Source of the DNA: Paraburkholderia lacunae
GTDB taxonomy: Bacteria; Pseudomonadota; Gammaproteobacteria; Burkholderiales; Burkholderiaceae
Assembly (NCBI RefSeq): GCF_003353175.1
Contig: NZ_QHKS01000021.1
Location: 1-64,000 of the forward strand
Direction: 5' to 3'
Length of the DNA: 64,000 nt
The notes beneath the pieces are model-generated. The model was not told the DNA's origin, did not search any database, and saw only the letters and a program-made list of their open reading frames with translations. Below, in pieces: positions 7,767-16,302 of the stretch; the stretch's first letter is position 1, and each line of letters opens with the position of its first letter. The position numbers and the translations under genes were made by a program.

Positions 7767-9374
7767 ATGACCACTCTTGGACATCATTACATTGGCGGTC
7801 GACGCAGCGCCTGCGCATCGAACCGCCCGCTTTTCAGCCTTGATGCGATAACGGGCGAGCGTCATGCTGTAAGCTTTTTCGAAGCGTCGGACGCTGAAGT
7901 CGCGGCGGCGGCAAGAGCGGCGTACGAGGCGTTTCCGGCTTATCGCAGCCTGAGCCCTGCGCAGCGCGTTGATTTCCTCGAGGCGATCGCCGATGAGATC
8001 GACGCACTCGACGCGTCGTTCGTCGCCGAAGCAAGCCGCGAGACCGCGCTGCCCGCGGCGCGCCTGGAAGGCGAGCGCAAGCGCACAAGCGGTCAGTTGC
8101 GCCTCTTTGCCGCGACGGTGCGCCGGGGCGATTTCCACGATGCGCGGATCGATCGCGCACAGCCGGACCGCAAGCCATTGCCGCGTCCCGACTTGCGGCA
8201 ATACCGGATCGGTGTTGGCCCGGTCGCGGTATTCGGCGCAAGCAATTTCCCTATCGCATTCTCCGTGGCCGGCGGCGACACAGCCTCGGCCCTGGCGGCG
8301 GGGTGTTCCGTCGTCGTGAAAGCACATCCGGGCCATATGGTGACTGCCGAATATGTCGCTGACGCGATTGAACGCGCCATTGCGAAGACGGATATGCCGG
8401 CCGGCACTTTCAATATGATCTACGGCACCGCTGCCACGGGTGCCGCGCTAGTTCAGACGCCGGAGATCAGGGCGGTCGGCTTTACGGGCTCGCTGGCTGG
8501 CGGCCGCGCCCTGTTCGATCTTGCGCAGGCCCGGCCGGAACCCATTCCGGTTTTCGCTGAAATGTCCAGCGTGAACCCCGTGTTCGTCCTGCCGTCCGCG
8601 TTGATCGGGCGCGGCGCGCAGATCGCTCGGGAATTGGCCGCTTCGGTCACGACCGGATGTGGTCAGCTCTGCACAAATCCGGGTCTCGTGCTCGGCGTCC
8701 GCTCCCCGGAATTCGACGCGTTCGTGTCGGACTTGCGCGGGGCACTTGAACAGGCTGTGCCACAGGCGATGCTCGGAGCAGGAATTCGTGACAACTTCCG
8801 TCATGGCATCGCCAGACTGCGCGCGGTTAAGGGAGTCGAAGTGCTGGTGGCAGAGGAACTCGATGGACGTATTGGCGGCCATCTTCTGAAAGCCGACCGG
8901 CGCGCTTTATTCGAGAGTTCTGCACTGGAGGAGGAAGTGTTCGGCCCGTCGACGATTGTCGTCGAACTGGATTCCGAAGCGGACTTTCATGCGTTTGCCA
9001 GAACCATGCGCGGGCAGCTGACAGCAACCGTGCTGGCGAGCGAATCGGATATCGAGCGAAACGCCAGCCTCATCGCGTTGCTGGAAGAAAAGGTCGGGCG
9101 TCTCCTGTTCAATGGCTATCCGACGGGAGTGGAAGTCAGCGACGCCATCGTGCACGGCGGTCCATACCCGGCGACTACCGATGCGCGCGGCACCTCTGTC
9201 GGCAGCGTTGCGATCGGGCGCTTCCTGCGGCCCGTGTGCTATCAGGGCTATCCCGACGCAAATCTGCCGCTCGCCTTGCAGGACGCAAACCCGTTGAACC
9301 TGATTCGCCTGATCGACGGTGTTCCGACGCGCGAAGCAGTGCGCGCGACACAGACTGCGGAGGCCACATCATGA
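7767..9374 (+). CDS. Alpha-ketoglutarate semialdehyde dehydrogenase-type ALDH
   Basis: Oxidises an aldehyde with NAD(P)+, here most likely 2,5-dioxopentanoate (alpha-ketoglutarate semialdehyde) to alpha-ketoglutarate, the last step of non-phosphorylating sugar-acid breakdown. The 535-residue length and the features FGASNFPIAFSVAGGDTASA (nucleotide site), FTGSLAGGRALFD, the catalytic base in AEMSSVNPVF, and the catalytic Cys302 in CGQLCTNPG fit the KGSADH group, which is longer than typical ALDHs. The stop overlaps the start of the next gene (ATGA at 9371-9374), which shows translational coupling. Its pairing with a XylX-like enzyme in the same operon strongly supports the substrate assignment. 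Confidence 0.85.
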   Translation: MTTLGHHYIGGRRSACASNRPLFSLDAITGERHAVSFFEASDAEVAAAARAAYEAFPAYRSLSPAQRVDFLEAIADEIDALDASFVAEASRETALPAARLEGERKRTSGQLRLFAATVRRGDFHDARIDRAQPDRKPLPRPDLRQYRIGVGPVAVFGASNFPIAFSVAGGDTASALAAGCSVVVKAHPGHMVTAEYVADAIERAIAKTDMPAGTFNMIYGTAATGAALVQTPEIRAVGFTGSLAGGRALFDLAQARPEPIPVFAEMSSVNPVFVLPSALIGRGAQIARELAASVTTGCGQLCTNPGLVLGVRSPEFDAFVSDLRGALEQAVPQAMLGAGIRDNFRHGIARLRAVKGVEVLVAEELDGRIGGHLLKADRRALFESSALEEEVFGPSTIVVELDSEADFHAFARTMRGQLTATVLASESDIERNASLIALLEEKVGRLLFNGYPTGVEVSDAIVHGGPYPATTDARGTSVGSVAIGRFLRPVCYQGYPDANLPLALQDANPLNLIRLIDGVPTREAVRATQTAEATS

Positions 9375-10936
9375 CGCTTGAGACCGACAACACAGTGGCC
9401 AATACGTCGGCAACCGTAGAGCCGATCGTGCATCTGCATCCGGATGACGATGTCGTCATCGCGCGGCACCAGCTTGTCGCGGGCATGCGCATTGGCAGCC
9501 GTGTTGCCGTACGCGGATTGATCCCGGCGGGTCACAAGCTTGCCGTGCATAGTATCGAAGCGGGCGCGCCAGTACGGCGCTATGGGCAGATCATCGGCTT
9601 CGCGACACGTGCGATCGAAGCCGGCGAGCACGTCCACACGCACAATCTCTCGATGGGCCGCTTCGATCGGGACTACGCTTTTGGCGCAGATGCGAAGCCC
9701 GCGCCGACGGTCGCGGCAGCGGCACAGTTCATGGGCATCGTGCGCGCCGACGGACGTGTAGCGACGCGCAACTATATCGGCGTTCTGACTTCGGTCAATT
9801 GCTCCGCGACGGCGGCTCGCGCCATTGCCGACTATTTTCGCCGCGATATTCATCCGCAGGCGCTTGCGGACTATCCAAACGTCGATGGCGTGATCGCGCT
9901 GACGCACGGTCAAGGCTGCGCGATCGATTCCGAAGGCGAAGCGCTGGAAATGATCCGGCGCACCCTCGGCGGTTACGCACGGCACCCCAATTTCGCCGGC
10001 GTACTGATCGTCGGACTGGGTTGCGAAACCAATCAGATCGACCGGCTTGTGCAAAGCCAGGGGCTTACGCCCGGCGCAGCGCTGAAGACGATGACCATTC
10101 AGGCGACCGGCGGCACGGCGCGCACGGTCGCGGCGGGTATCGAACAGGTCAAGGCGATGCTCCCGGAAGCGAACAACGTACGGCGCGAGCCCGTCGATGC
10201 GAAGCATCTGGTAATCGGCTTGCAATGCGGCGGCTCGGACGGCTACTCCGGCATCACGGCGAATCCGGCACTCGGCGCGGCAGTCGATCGTCTGGTCGCG
10301 CATGGCGGGACGGCGATCCTCTCCGAAACCCCCGAGGTCTACGGTGCAGAACATCTGTTGACGCGCCGGGCCGTGTCACGTGAAGTCGGCGAGAAGCTGA
10401 TCGAACGGATTCGCTGGTGGGAAGCTTACTGTGCGCGCATGAATGCCGATCTGAACAACAATCCATCGGCTGGGAACAAGGCGGGCGGCCTGACGACGAT
10501 CCTTGAAAAATCGCTCGGCGCTGTGGCGAAAGGCGGCACAACGAATCTCGTCGATGTGTATCAGTACGCCGAACCGGTCCGTGCACACGGCCTCGTTTTC
10601 ATGGATACGCCGGGCTACGATCCGGTCTCGGCGACCGGGCAGGTCGCGGGTGGGGCCAACCTGATCTGCTTTACGACGGGTCGCGGCTCGGCCTATGGCT
10701 GCGCGCCGTCGCCATCGTTGAAACTGGGAACCAATACCGCTTTGTGGCAACGCCAGGAAGAGGATATCGACCTGAATTGCGGGTCGATTCTCGACGGCGA
10801 GCGAACGGTCGACGAAATCGGCGAAGAGATCTTCCAGCTCATGCTCGCGACCGCGTCGGGCCAGGCATCGAAGAGCGAGTTGCATGGATACGGCCAGAAC
10901 GAATTTGTGCCGTGGCAGATTGGCGCCATCACATAA
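9371..10936 (+). CDS. UxaA/GarD-family sugar-acid dehydratase (521 aa)
   Basis: Dehydratase of the altronate/galactarate family, expected to remove water from an aldonate or aldarate. Residues about 20-100 form the small SAF domain seen at the N-terminus of UxaA and GarD; the main domain has TRNYIGVLTSVNCSATAAR, GVIALTHGQGCAIDSEGE, LIVGLGCETNQI, QCGGSDGYSGITANPALG, and a C-terminal TGRGSAYGCAPSPSLKLGTN segment with the conserved Gly and Cys. The open frame runs upstream to 9236 inside the ALDH gene; the ATG at 9371 overlaps the ALDH stop as ATGA and gives the right length. In this operon it takes the place that an IlvD/EDD-type pentonate dehydratase usually fills, so it may act on a pentonate. 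That is inference. Confidence 0.8.
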   Translation: MTLETDNTVANTSATVEPIVHLHPDDDVVIARHQLVAGMRIGSRVAVRGLIPAGHKLAVHSIEAGAPVRRYGQIIGFATRAIEAGEHVHTHNLSMGRFDRDYAFGADAKPAPTVAAAAQFMGIVRADGRVATRNYIGVLTSVNCSATAARAIADYFRRDIHPQALADYPNVDGVIALTHGQGCAIDSEGEALEMIRRTLGGYARHPNFAGVLIVGLGCETNQIDRLVQSQGLTPGAALKTMTIQATGGTARTVAAGIEQVKAMLPEANNVRREPVDAKHLVIGLQCGGSDGYSGITANPALGAAVDRLVAHGGTAILSETPEVYGAEHLLTRRAVSREVGEKLIERIRWWEAYCARMNADLNNNPSAGNKAGGLTTILEKSLGAVAKGGTTNLVDVYQYAEPVRAHGLVFMDTPGYDPVSATGQVAGGANLICFTTGRGSAYGCAPSPSLKLGTNTALWQRQEEDIDLNCGSILDGERTVDEIGEEIFQLMLATASGQASKSELHGYGQNEFVPWQIGAIT

Positions 10937-11071
10937 GGCGGTATTGGTGTGCCCCTTGGCTGAGCATCGGATAGCGAGCGACATTAAAACAGCCATGAAA
11001 ACTGGAATAAATGTGCTGGACTGGGCGTCCCTTTCTATTATCCGGTCGTAGAAAGGGACGCTCACTCCGAA

Positions 11072-12085
11072 TCAGGGAGTGGCTGCTCTGAACCTTCGCG
11101 CCTCATCCCGGCCCGACCCGATCACCAGGCCCGCCTCTGCCAGCAAACGCCGCAGTCCCAGCTTCGGATAATTGCGATCGACAGCCCGCACATCGGCACG
11201 CGTCTCCTCGATGATCCAGTCGCGCACATCCGCTGCAACCGGCCGCAACGGCCGATTCTCCGGCCACACCAGACAGCAGCGCCGGTTCGTCACGATCAGC
11301 TCCTCCTCGGCCGGGAGCAGCGCGCCCTCGAGAAGCCAATGCGACACAACGTTGAGCCAGCCGAGCGCGACTCCCTGGCCCAATAGCGCCGCCTGCACGA
11401 CGATGGCGTAGTCGTTGAAGCTCAGCATGCCCGCTACGTGCCGCCCGTGTGCCGCAAACGTGGCGAACCGCTCATGCCAGCCGCGCTCGCCGTCGTCCAT
11501 CACGATCACTGTGTCGCCGTGCTCGCGGCCCGTCTGCGTCGCGGCCGTCTCGTGATAGCGCCGGTTGCACACCGGCAGCAGCGTCTCCGGCATCACGAGC
11601 ACACTGTTCTCACCAATCTCGTCCTCGCGCAAAAAGCGCATGCCGAGATCGACATCGACGAGCGGCCCGCCGATTCGCCCCGAGATCAGCTGAAACCGCA
11701 AGTCGACATTCGGAAACGCCTGGTTCAGCCGGCTCATGCGCGGCATCAGCCAGTGTGTCGTGAACGCCGTGGACACCGACAGCGTGACGGACTCGATGCC
11801 CGTCGCACGCGCCTCGATCTCACGTATCGCGCCTTCTATGCCATTGAAGCCTTCCGATACCTTCCGGTAGAGGATTTTACCGTTCTCAGTCAGCTCGATC
11901 CCACCACGCACGCGCTCGAAAAGACGCACGCCGAGATGGTCTTCCATGCGCGAGAGCATGCGGCTCACCGCCGGCTGGCTGACATACAGCTCCTGCGCCG
12001 CGCGCGTGAAATTGCCGCAGCGCGCGGCAGCTTCGAACACGAACAGCGCATTGGCGCTCGGCAGTTTTTTGCGAAGGTTAGGCAT
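11072..12085 (-). CDS. LysR (GcvA-like) regulator of the amine module
   Basis: Transcription factor with a winged helix at residues about 8-68 (LPSANALFVFEAAAR, then YVSQPAVSRMLSRMEDHLGV) and an effector-binding domain with THWLMPRMSRL, typical of the GcvA-like LysR branch. 337 residues, slightly long because of a C-terminal extension past about residue 300 of no known domain. It is divergent from the ABC ATPase gene at 12187. A near-perfect LysR-type palindrome (12081-12101) overlaps its own start codon, so it probably represses itself, and a matching site lies before the binding-protein gene at 21471. The start at 12085 is fixed by the usual N-terminal distance to the recognition helix. Confidence 0.85.
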   Translation of the reverse strand: MPNLRKKLPSANALFVFEAAARCGNFTRAAQELYVSQPAVSRMLSRMEDHLGVRLFERVRGGIELTENGKILYRKVSEGFNGIEGAIREIEARATGIESVTLSVSTAFTTHWLMPRMSRLNQAFPNVDLRFQLISGRIGGPLVDVDLGMRFLREDEIGENSVLVMPETLLPVCNRRYHETAATQTGREHGDTVIVMDDGERGWHERFATFAAHGRHVAGMLSFNDYAIVVQAALLGQGVALGWLNVVSHWLLEGALLPAEEELIVTNRRCCLVWPENRPLRPVAADVRDWIIEETRADVRAVDRNYPKLGLRRLLAEAGLVIGSGRDEARRFRAATP

Positions 12086-12101
12086 GACCTGATGTTATGC
12101 C
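12081..12101. promoter_or_regulatory. LysR-type operator at the lysR/potA-like divergent promoter
   Basis: GGCAT and ATGCC arms separated by 11 bases (GACCTGATGTT) form a classic T-N11-A inverted repeat. It covers the lysR start codon and lies about 86-106 bases upstream of the ABC ATPase start. A second site with the same CAT-GACxTxAxGTT-ATG layout occurs at 21581-21599. Confidence 0.6.
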
Positions 12102-12186
12102 TTATCCAACAATTTGGGAATTGCCGCCAATAATGACGCGGCCTATATTTTCCCCAATGCAGGCCTCTACAGCGAGACAGGACGCA

Positions 12187-13263
12187 ATGGACGCACGAGC
12201 GAAAACAGGTGTTTCGATCCGATCGGCAGCGAAGCGTTATGGCCCGGTAGTGGCCCTCGACGACGTGTCGCTCGACATCGCCCCGGGCGAATTCGTCTCG
12301 CTGCTCGGTCCGTCGGGGTCGGGCAAGACCACTCTCCTCGGCATTCTCGGCGGCTTCGTGCAGCCGAGTTCGGGTGCGGTCTGGGTCGGCGAGCGCGACA
12401 TCACATTTGCGCCGCCGCACAAACGGGACATCGGGATCGTCTTTCAGAACTACGCGCTCTTTCCGCACATGAGCGTCGGCGAGAACGTGGCGTTTCCGCT
12501 GCGCGCGCGCCGGCAGCCCAAAGCGACGTGGGCGAAGAAGGTCGCCGAAGCGCTCGCGATGGTCGAACTCTCGGGCTACGAGAGCCGCGGCATCGGTCAA
12601 CTGTCCGGCGGCCAGCGCCAGCGGGTGGCGCTCGCTCGCGCGATGGTCTTCGAGCCGCAACTGATCCTGATGGACGAGCCGCTCTCCGCGCTCGACAAGC
12701 AACTGCGCGAAACCATGCAGATCGAACTGCGGCGGCTGCATCGCAAGCTCGGCGCGACGATCGTCTATGTGACGCACGATCAGCGCGAGGCGCTCACCAT
12801 GAGCGACCGCGTGGCCGTGCTGAAGAACGGCCGGCTCGTGCAGATCGACACGCCTGAGCGGCTTTACGACCGTCCGTGCGACGCGTTCGTGGCAAGCTTC
12901 ATTGGGGAGGCGACGCTGCTGGCCGTGACGCGCGCCGGCGACGATGCCGTGCGTCTCGTCGATACGGTTCTGCGCACCGCGCACCCGCTGCCGCGCGGCG
13001 ACAAGCTGCTGCTCGCGGTGCAGACCGAGAAGCTCGTGATCGACGGCGGCGATCGGCGCGACGGCGTGAATCGTCTGTCCTGCCACGTCACCGAGGTGCT
13101 GTATCAGGGCGAAAGCCTGCGCGTGTTCGCAACGCTCGCCGACGGCACCGCCATCAGCCTCCGGCAGCCCGGCGGCCACGACGCGCGCCGGCGCATCCCG
13201 GAGCCGGGTGCGCCCATGAGCGTCGTTCTCGATCCGCAGGACACGATCGTCGTGCCCGCCTGA
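12187..13263 (+). CDS. ABC transporter ATP-binding protein, spermidine/putrescine type
   Basis: Cytoplasmic ATPase of a polyamine- or opine-type (PotA/MOI family) importer, 358 residues from this start. Walker A is GPSGSGKT, Q-loop FQNYALFPHMSVGENV, ABC signature LSGGQRQRVALARA, Walker B LILMDEPLSALDK, and the switch His is in VTHDQREA. A TOBE-like regulatory domain follows from about residue 265. The open frame extends back to 12097, but that would begin inside the operator; the ATG at 12187 has AGGA a few bases ahead and the ABC domain begins at the expected distance. It works with the permeases at 15436 and 16299 and the binding protein encoded on the other strand at 21471. Confidence 0.85.
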   Translation: MDARAKTGVSIRSAAKRYGPVVALDDVSLDIAPGEFVSLLGPSGSGKTTLLGILGGFVQPSSGAVWVGERDITFAPPHKRDIGIVFQNYALFPHMSVGENVAFPLRARRQPKATWAKKVAEALAMVELSGYESRGIGQLSGGQRQRVALARAMVFEPQLILMDEPLSALDKQLRETMQIELRRLHRKLGATIVYVTHDQREALTMSDRVAVLKNGRLVQIDTPERLYDRPCDAFVASFIGEATLLAVTRAGDDAVRLVDTVLRTAHPLPRGDKLLLAVQTEKLVIDGGDRRDGVNRLSCHVTEVLYQGESLRVFATLADGTAISLRQPGGHDARRRIPEPGAPMSVVLDPQDTIVVPA

Positions 13264-13341
13264 TCCCACTCATTTTTCAGCCGCCCACGCTTGGGGCACT
13301 CCCTCTCCCGTTTTCACAGCAAACTGCAAAAGGATGATTTC

Positions 13342-14055
13342 ATGAAGCTCACCGATTTCAAGGTCCTGACGTTCGACGTCGTCGGCACCCTCATCGACTT
13401 CGAGCGCGGCGTGCTCGCCTCCGTGCGGCGCCTGGGCGGCCCGGCGGCGAAGGATCTGACCGACGACCAGATTTTCGAACCGTACATGCGCGGCCGTGCG
13501 ACCTACCCGGGCCGCTCGAGCCACGAAATGGCGAACGTCTACCTGTCGCTGGCGAAGGAACTCGGTCTGCCCGACGACGCGCAATCAGCTGCTGCCTTCC
13601 AGCGCGACGTGCTCGAATGGCCGGCGTTCGCGGATTCGGTCGCGGCGCTCAAGCGTCTGCGCAAGCACTTCCGTCTGGTCGCCATGACGAACGCGGACCG
13701 CGTCGCGCTCACCGCCTACGCACACACGCTCGGCGATCCGTTCGACGACACCGTCTGCTGCGACGAAACCGGCGTCGCCAAGCCCGACCCGCAATTCTTC
13801 GCGTATAACCGCGGCCGTCAGGCGGCGTTCGGCTACAAGTTCGGCGAGATCCTGCACACCGCGCAAAGCCAGTATCACGACATCGGCATCGCCACGAAGC
13901 TCGGCTATGCGACCTGCTGGATCGAACGCCGTCAGAACGTGAAGGGCTTCGGCGCCACGCCGGTGCCGGAGGCGGTCACTACGCCGACGTTCAAGTTCGC
14001 GACGCTCGCCGCGCTCGCGGACGCCGTCGAAGCCGAAGCACGCCTCGCCGCCTGA
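13342..14055 (+). CDS. HAD-superfamily hydrolase (haloacid dehalogenase type II-like)
   Basis: 237-residue HAD hydrolase. Motif I is the FDVVGTLIDFE segment near the N-terminus; in the canonical HAD motif DxDxT/V the first Asp is the nucleophile, and here it is the Asp of TFDVVGT. Motif II is MTNADR, and motif III/IV includes the Lys of GVAKPDPQFF. A small cap domain lies between. AAAAGGA precedes the ATG at 13342, so I reject the longer frame from 13291. Genes of this type often sit with FAD amine oxidases and Pot-like transporters in proteobacteria, but the real substrate is unknown; an organohalide is not implied by the neighbours. Confidence 0.75.
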   Translation: MKLTDFKVLTFDVVGTLIDFERGVLASVRRLGGPAAKDLTDDQIFEPYMRGRATYPGRSSHEMANVYLSLAKELGLPDDAQSAAAFQRDVLEWPAFADSVAALKRLRKHFRLVAMTNADRVALTAYAHTLGDPFDDTVCCDETGVAKPDPQFFAYNRGRQAAFGYKFGEILHTAQSQYHDIGIATKLGYATCWIERRQNVKGFGATPVPEAVTTPTFKFATLAALADAVEAEARLAA

Positions 14056-14059
14056 TCCG

Positions 14060-15397
14060 ATGCTCGCGCCGACCGCACACCCCCTGCCCCAGCCCGACTC
14101 GCTCTGGCGAGCGCTCCTTGCCGCCTCACCCGATGCGGACGCGGCGGTCAGCACCGGTGCACCGCTCGCGCGCGATCTCGCAGTCGAAGTCGCGGTGATC
14201 GGCGCGGGCTACTCGGGGCTCGCGGCCGCCTATGCGCTGCAAAAGCGCGCCGTCGATTGCGTCGTGCTCGACGCGAACCCGGTCGGCTGGGGCGCGAGCG
14301 GGCGCAATGGCGGGGTGGTGTCGTCGAAATTCAGGCTGTCGTTTCCCACGATCGACAAGCTGCATGGCCTCGATACCGCGAAGCGTATGCACCGGCTTGC
14401 ACATGAAGGCGTGCGGGTCGTCGAATCGCTGGTCGACGAGTTCGGACTCACACGGGCCCGCTTCGAACATACCGGCAGCCTGCGCTGCGCACACACCGAG
14501 CGCACGTTGGCCGCGATCTGCGCCGAAGCCGACTGGGTGCGCACGACGCTCGGCGATACCTCGATGACCGTCCAATCGCGCGCCGAAGTCGAGCGCGAAA
14601 CGGGTTCGAAGGGCTTTGTCGGCGGCGTGCTGAGCGCGGACGCCGGCACGATCCTGCCGCTCGAATACGTGCGTGGACTCGCACGTGGCATGACGCTGCG
14701 CGGCGTGCCGATTTATGAATCGACGCCGGTCCTGCAGATGCACCGTGCGCCCGGCGACACACATGTGACATTGCGCACGCCCGGCGGTACGGTTCGCGCG
14801 AAGCAGGTGATCGTCGCGACCAATGCATACTCGGACCTCACGGCGGCCACCTCGCCGTATCAGCGCGAACTCGTGCCGTTCCGCAGCGCAATGATCGCCA
14901 CCGAGCGCCTGCCCGCCGACCTCGACGCGCATCTGATGGTCGAGCGCCGCAGCTACACTGAAACGCGGCGCATGATGAAGTGGTTTCGCAAGGTGGACGG
15001 CCGCATGCTGTTCGGCGGACGCGACGCGTTCGGCAAGGAAAGCCAGATGACCGGCTTTGATGCGCTGCAGCGTGCGATGGTCGCGCTCTTTCCCGATCTC
15101 GCGGACGTGCGCGTGGCGTATCGCTGGTCGGGCTACGTGGGCATGACGTTCAATTCCCTGCCGCATGTCGGGCGCAGCGACGACGCCACGAGCTTTTGTC
15201 TGGGGTATAACGGAGCAGGTGTCGCGATGGCCAGTCTGCTCGGACAGCATGCCGCCGCGCTCGCCCTCGGCGAGACGCCCGAGCTTTCGCTGCTCGGCGC
15301 GCCTGGTTTGCGGCCCGTGCCTTTTCATTCGCTGCGCGCGCCGGGTGTGAGGCTCGTCGCTGCGTGGTATCAGTTTCTCGACGCCGTAGGTGCATGA
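14060..15397 (+). CDS. FAD-dependent amine oxidoreductase (PuuB/DadA-like)
   Basis: Flavoprotein of the DAO family, 445 residues. The dinucleotide-binding motif VIGAGYSGLAAAYAL is at about residues 36-50, followed by WGASGRNGGVVSS, a typical DadA/PuuB segment, and the C-terminal FAD motif with SGYVGMTFNSLPHVG and GYNGAGVAMASLLG. The closest functional analogues are gamma-glutamylputrescine oxidase (PuuB) and D-amino acid or glycine oxidases. It starts 4 bases after the HAD stop and overlaps the permease region downstream, so it is part of one operon. With an aldehyde dehydrogenase and a Pot-type importer alongside, it most likely oxidises an imported amine to an aldehyde. Confidence 0.8.
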   Translation: MLAPTAHPLPQPDSLWRALLAASPDADAAVSTGAPLARDLAVEVAVIGAGYSGLAAAYALQKRAVDCVVLDANPVGWGASGRNGGVVSSKFRLSFPTIDKLHGLDTAKRMHRLAHEGVRVVESLVDEFGLTRARFEHTGSLRCAHTERTLAAICAEADWVRTTLGDTSMTVQSRAEVERETGSKGFVGGVLSADAGTILPLEYVRGLARGMTLRGVPIYESTPVLQMHRAPGDTHVTLRTPGGTVRAKQVIVATNAYSDLTAATSPYQRELVPFRSAMIATERLPADLDAHLMVERRSYTETRRMMKWFRKVDGRMLFGGRDAFGKESQMTGFDALQRAMVALFPDLADVRVAYRWSGYVGMTFNSLPHVGRSDDATSFCLGYNGAGVAMASLLGQHAAALALGETPELSLLGAPGLRPVPFHSLRAPGVRLVAAWYQFLDAVGA

Positions 15398-15435
15398 TGA
15401 CGACCGCCAAACGGATGCTCCAAGGACCCACATTG

Positions 15436-16302
15436 ATGCAGGCCACCGAGTCCGATCCTGCCGCGCGCTACCAGCGGCGCGAAGATCGCACGATGCTTCT
15501 CCTGATGACGCCGGCGCTCCTCGTGATCGTCGTGCTGCTCGTCGTGCCGCTCGCCTGGCTGTCGTGGCAGTCGATCTATCACGACGGCTTCACGCTCGAG
15601 AACTATCGGCGCATGTTCACGGGCGCCTACCTCGAAACCTTCCTGCTCACGTTCAAACTGAGCATCATCGTGACCGTCATTACGCTGGTGCTCGGCTATC
15701 CGGTGGCCTATTTCGCGGCCTCGCTGCCACCAAAGCTGAGCGCGCTTGTCCTCGGCATGGTCATCCTGCCGTTCTGGACGAGCGTGCTCGTGCGCACTTA
15801 CGCGTGGCTCGTGTTGCTGCAGCGCACGGGCCTCGTCAACAAGGCCTTGATCGCCTCGGGCCTGATCGACCGGCCGGTGCAGCTCGCCTACAACCAGTTC
15901 GGCACGGTGATCGCCATGGTCCATATCCTGCTGCCGTTCATGGTGCTGCCGCTCTATTCGGCCATGCAGAAGATCCCGTCGAATCTCTCGCAGGCGGGCG
16001 CGAGCCTGGGCGGCTCGCCGCTGCATGTGTTCATGCGCGTGTTCCTGCCGCTTTCGATGAGCGGCGTGTTCGCGGGAGTCACCCTCGTGTTCGTGCTGTG
16101 CCTCGGCTTCTACATCACGCCCGAGTTGATGGGCGGCGGCAAGTCGATCATGGTGTCGATGGTGGTGAGCCGCAACGTCGAGATCTATAACAGCTGGGGC
16201 GCGGCAAGCGCGGTGAGCGTCGTGCTGCTGATCTGCGTGTCCGCGATTTTCTACGCCGCGAGCCGCGTGGTGCCACTCGAAAAGACCCTGGGCGCGAAAT
16301 GA
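15436..16302 (+). CDS. ABC transporter permease, PotB type
   Basis: Inner-membrane permease, 288 residues from this start, with about six membrane segments. The EAA-like loop region lies around 'SLGGSPLHVFMRVFLPLSMSG', the site that contacts the ATPase. Several in-frame starts exist (15364, 15394, 15397, 15418); I prefer 15436 because CAAGGA at 15421-15426 is well placed. The start may instead be the ATG at 15394 overlapping the oxidase stop. It overlaps the next permease as ATGA, indicating coupled translation. Confidence 0.85.
   Translation: MQATESDPAARYQRREDRTMLLLMTPALLVIVVLLVVPLAWLSWQSIYHDGFTLENYRRMFTGAYLETFLLTFKLSIIVTVITLVLGYPVAYFAASLPPKLSALVLGMVILPFWTSVLVRTYAWLVLLQRTGLVNKALIASGLIDRPVQLAYNQFGTVIAMVHILLPFMVLPLYSAMQKIPSNLSQAGASLGGSPLHVFMRVFLPLSMSGVFAGVTLVFVLCLGFYITPELMGGGKSIMVSMVVSRNVEIYNSWGAASAVSVVLLICVSAIFYAASRVVPLEKTLGAK

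Noticed and set aside
9236..9370. Upstream extension of the UxaA-type dehydratase
   Set aside because: Lies inside the ALDH gene; the ATGA overlap at 9371 gives the family's normal N-terminus.
11965..13269. Long minus-strand open frame opposite the ABC ATPase
   Set aside because: Typical high-GC shadow frame, His/Arg-rich, no domain, overlapping a clear gene.
14126..15433. 435-codon minus-strand frame opposite the FAD oxidase
   Set aside because: Shadow frame of a well supported gene; composition is His/Arg-rich with no motif.
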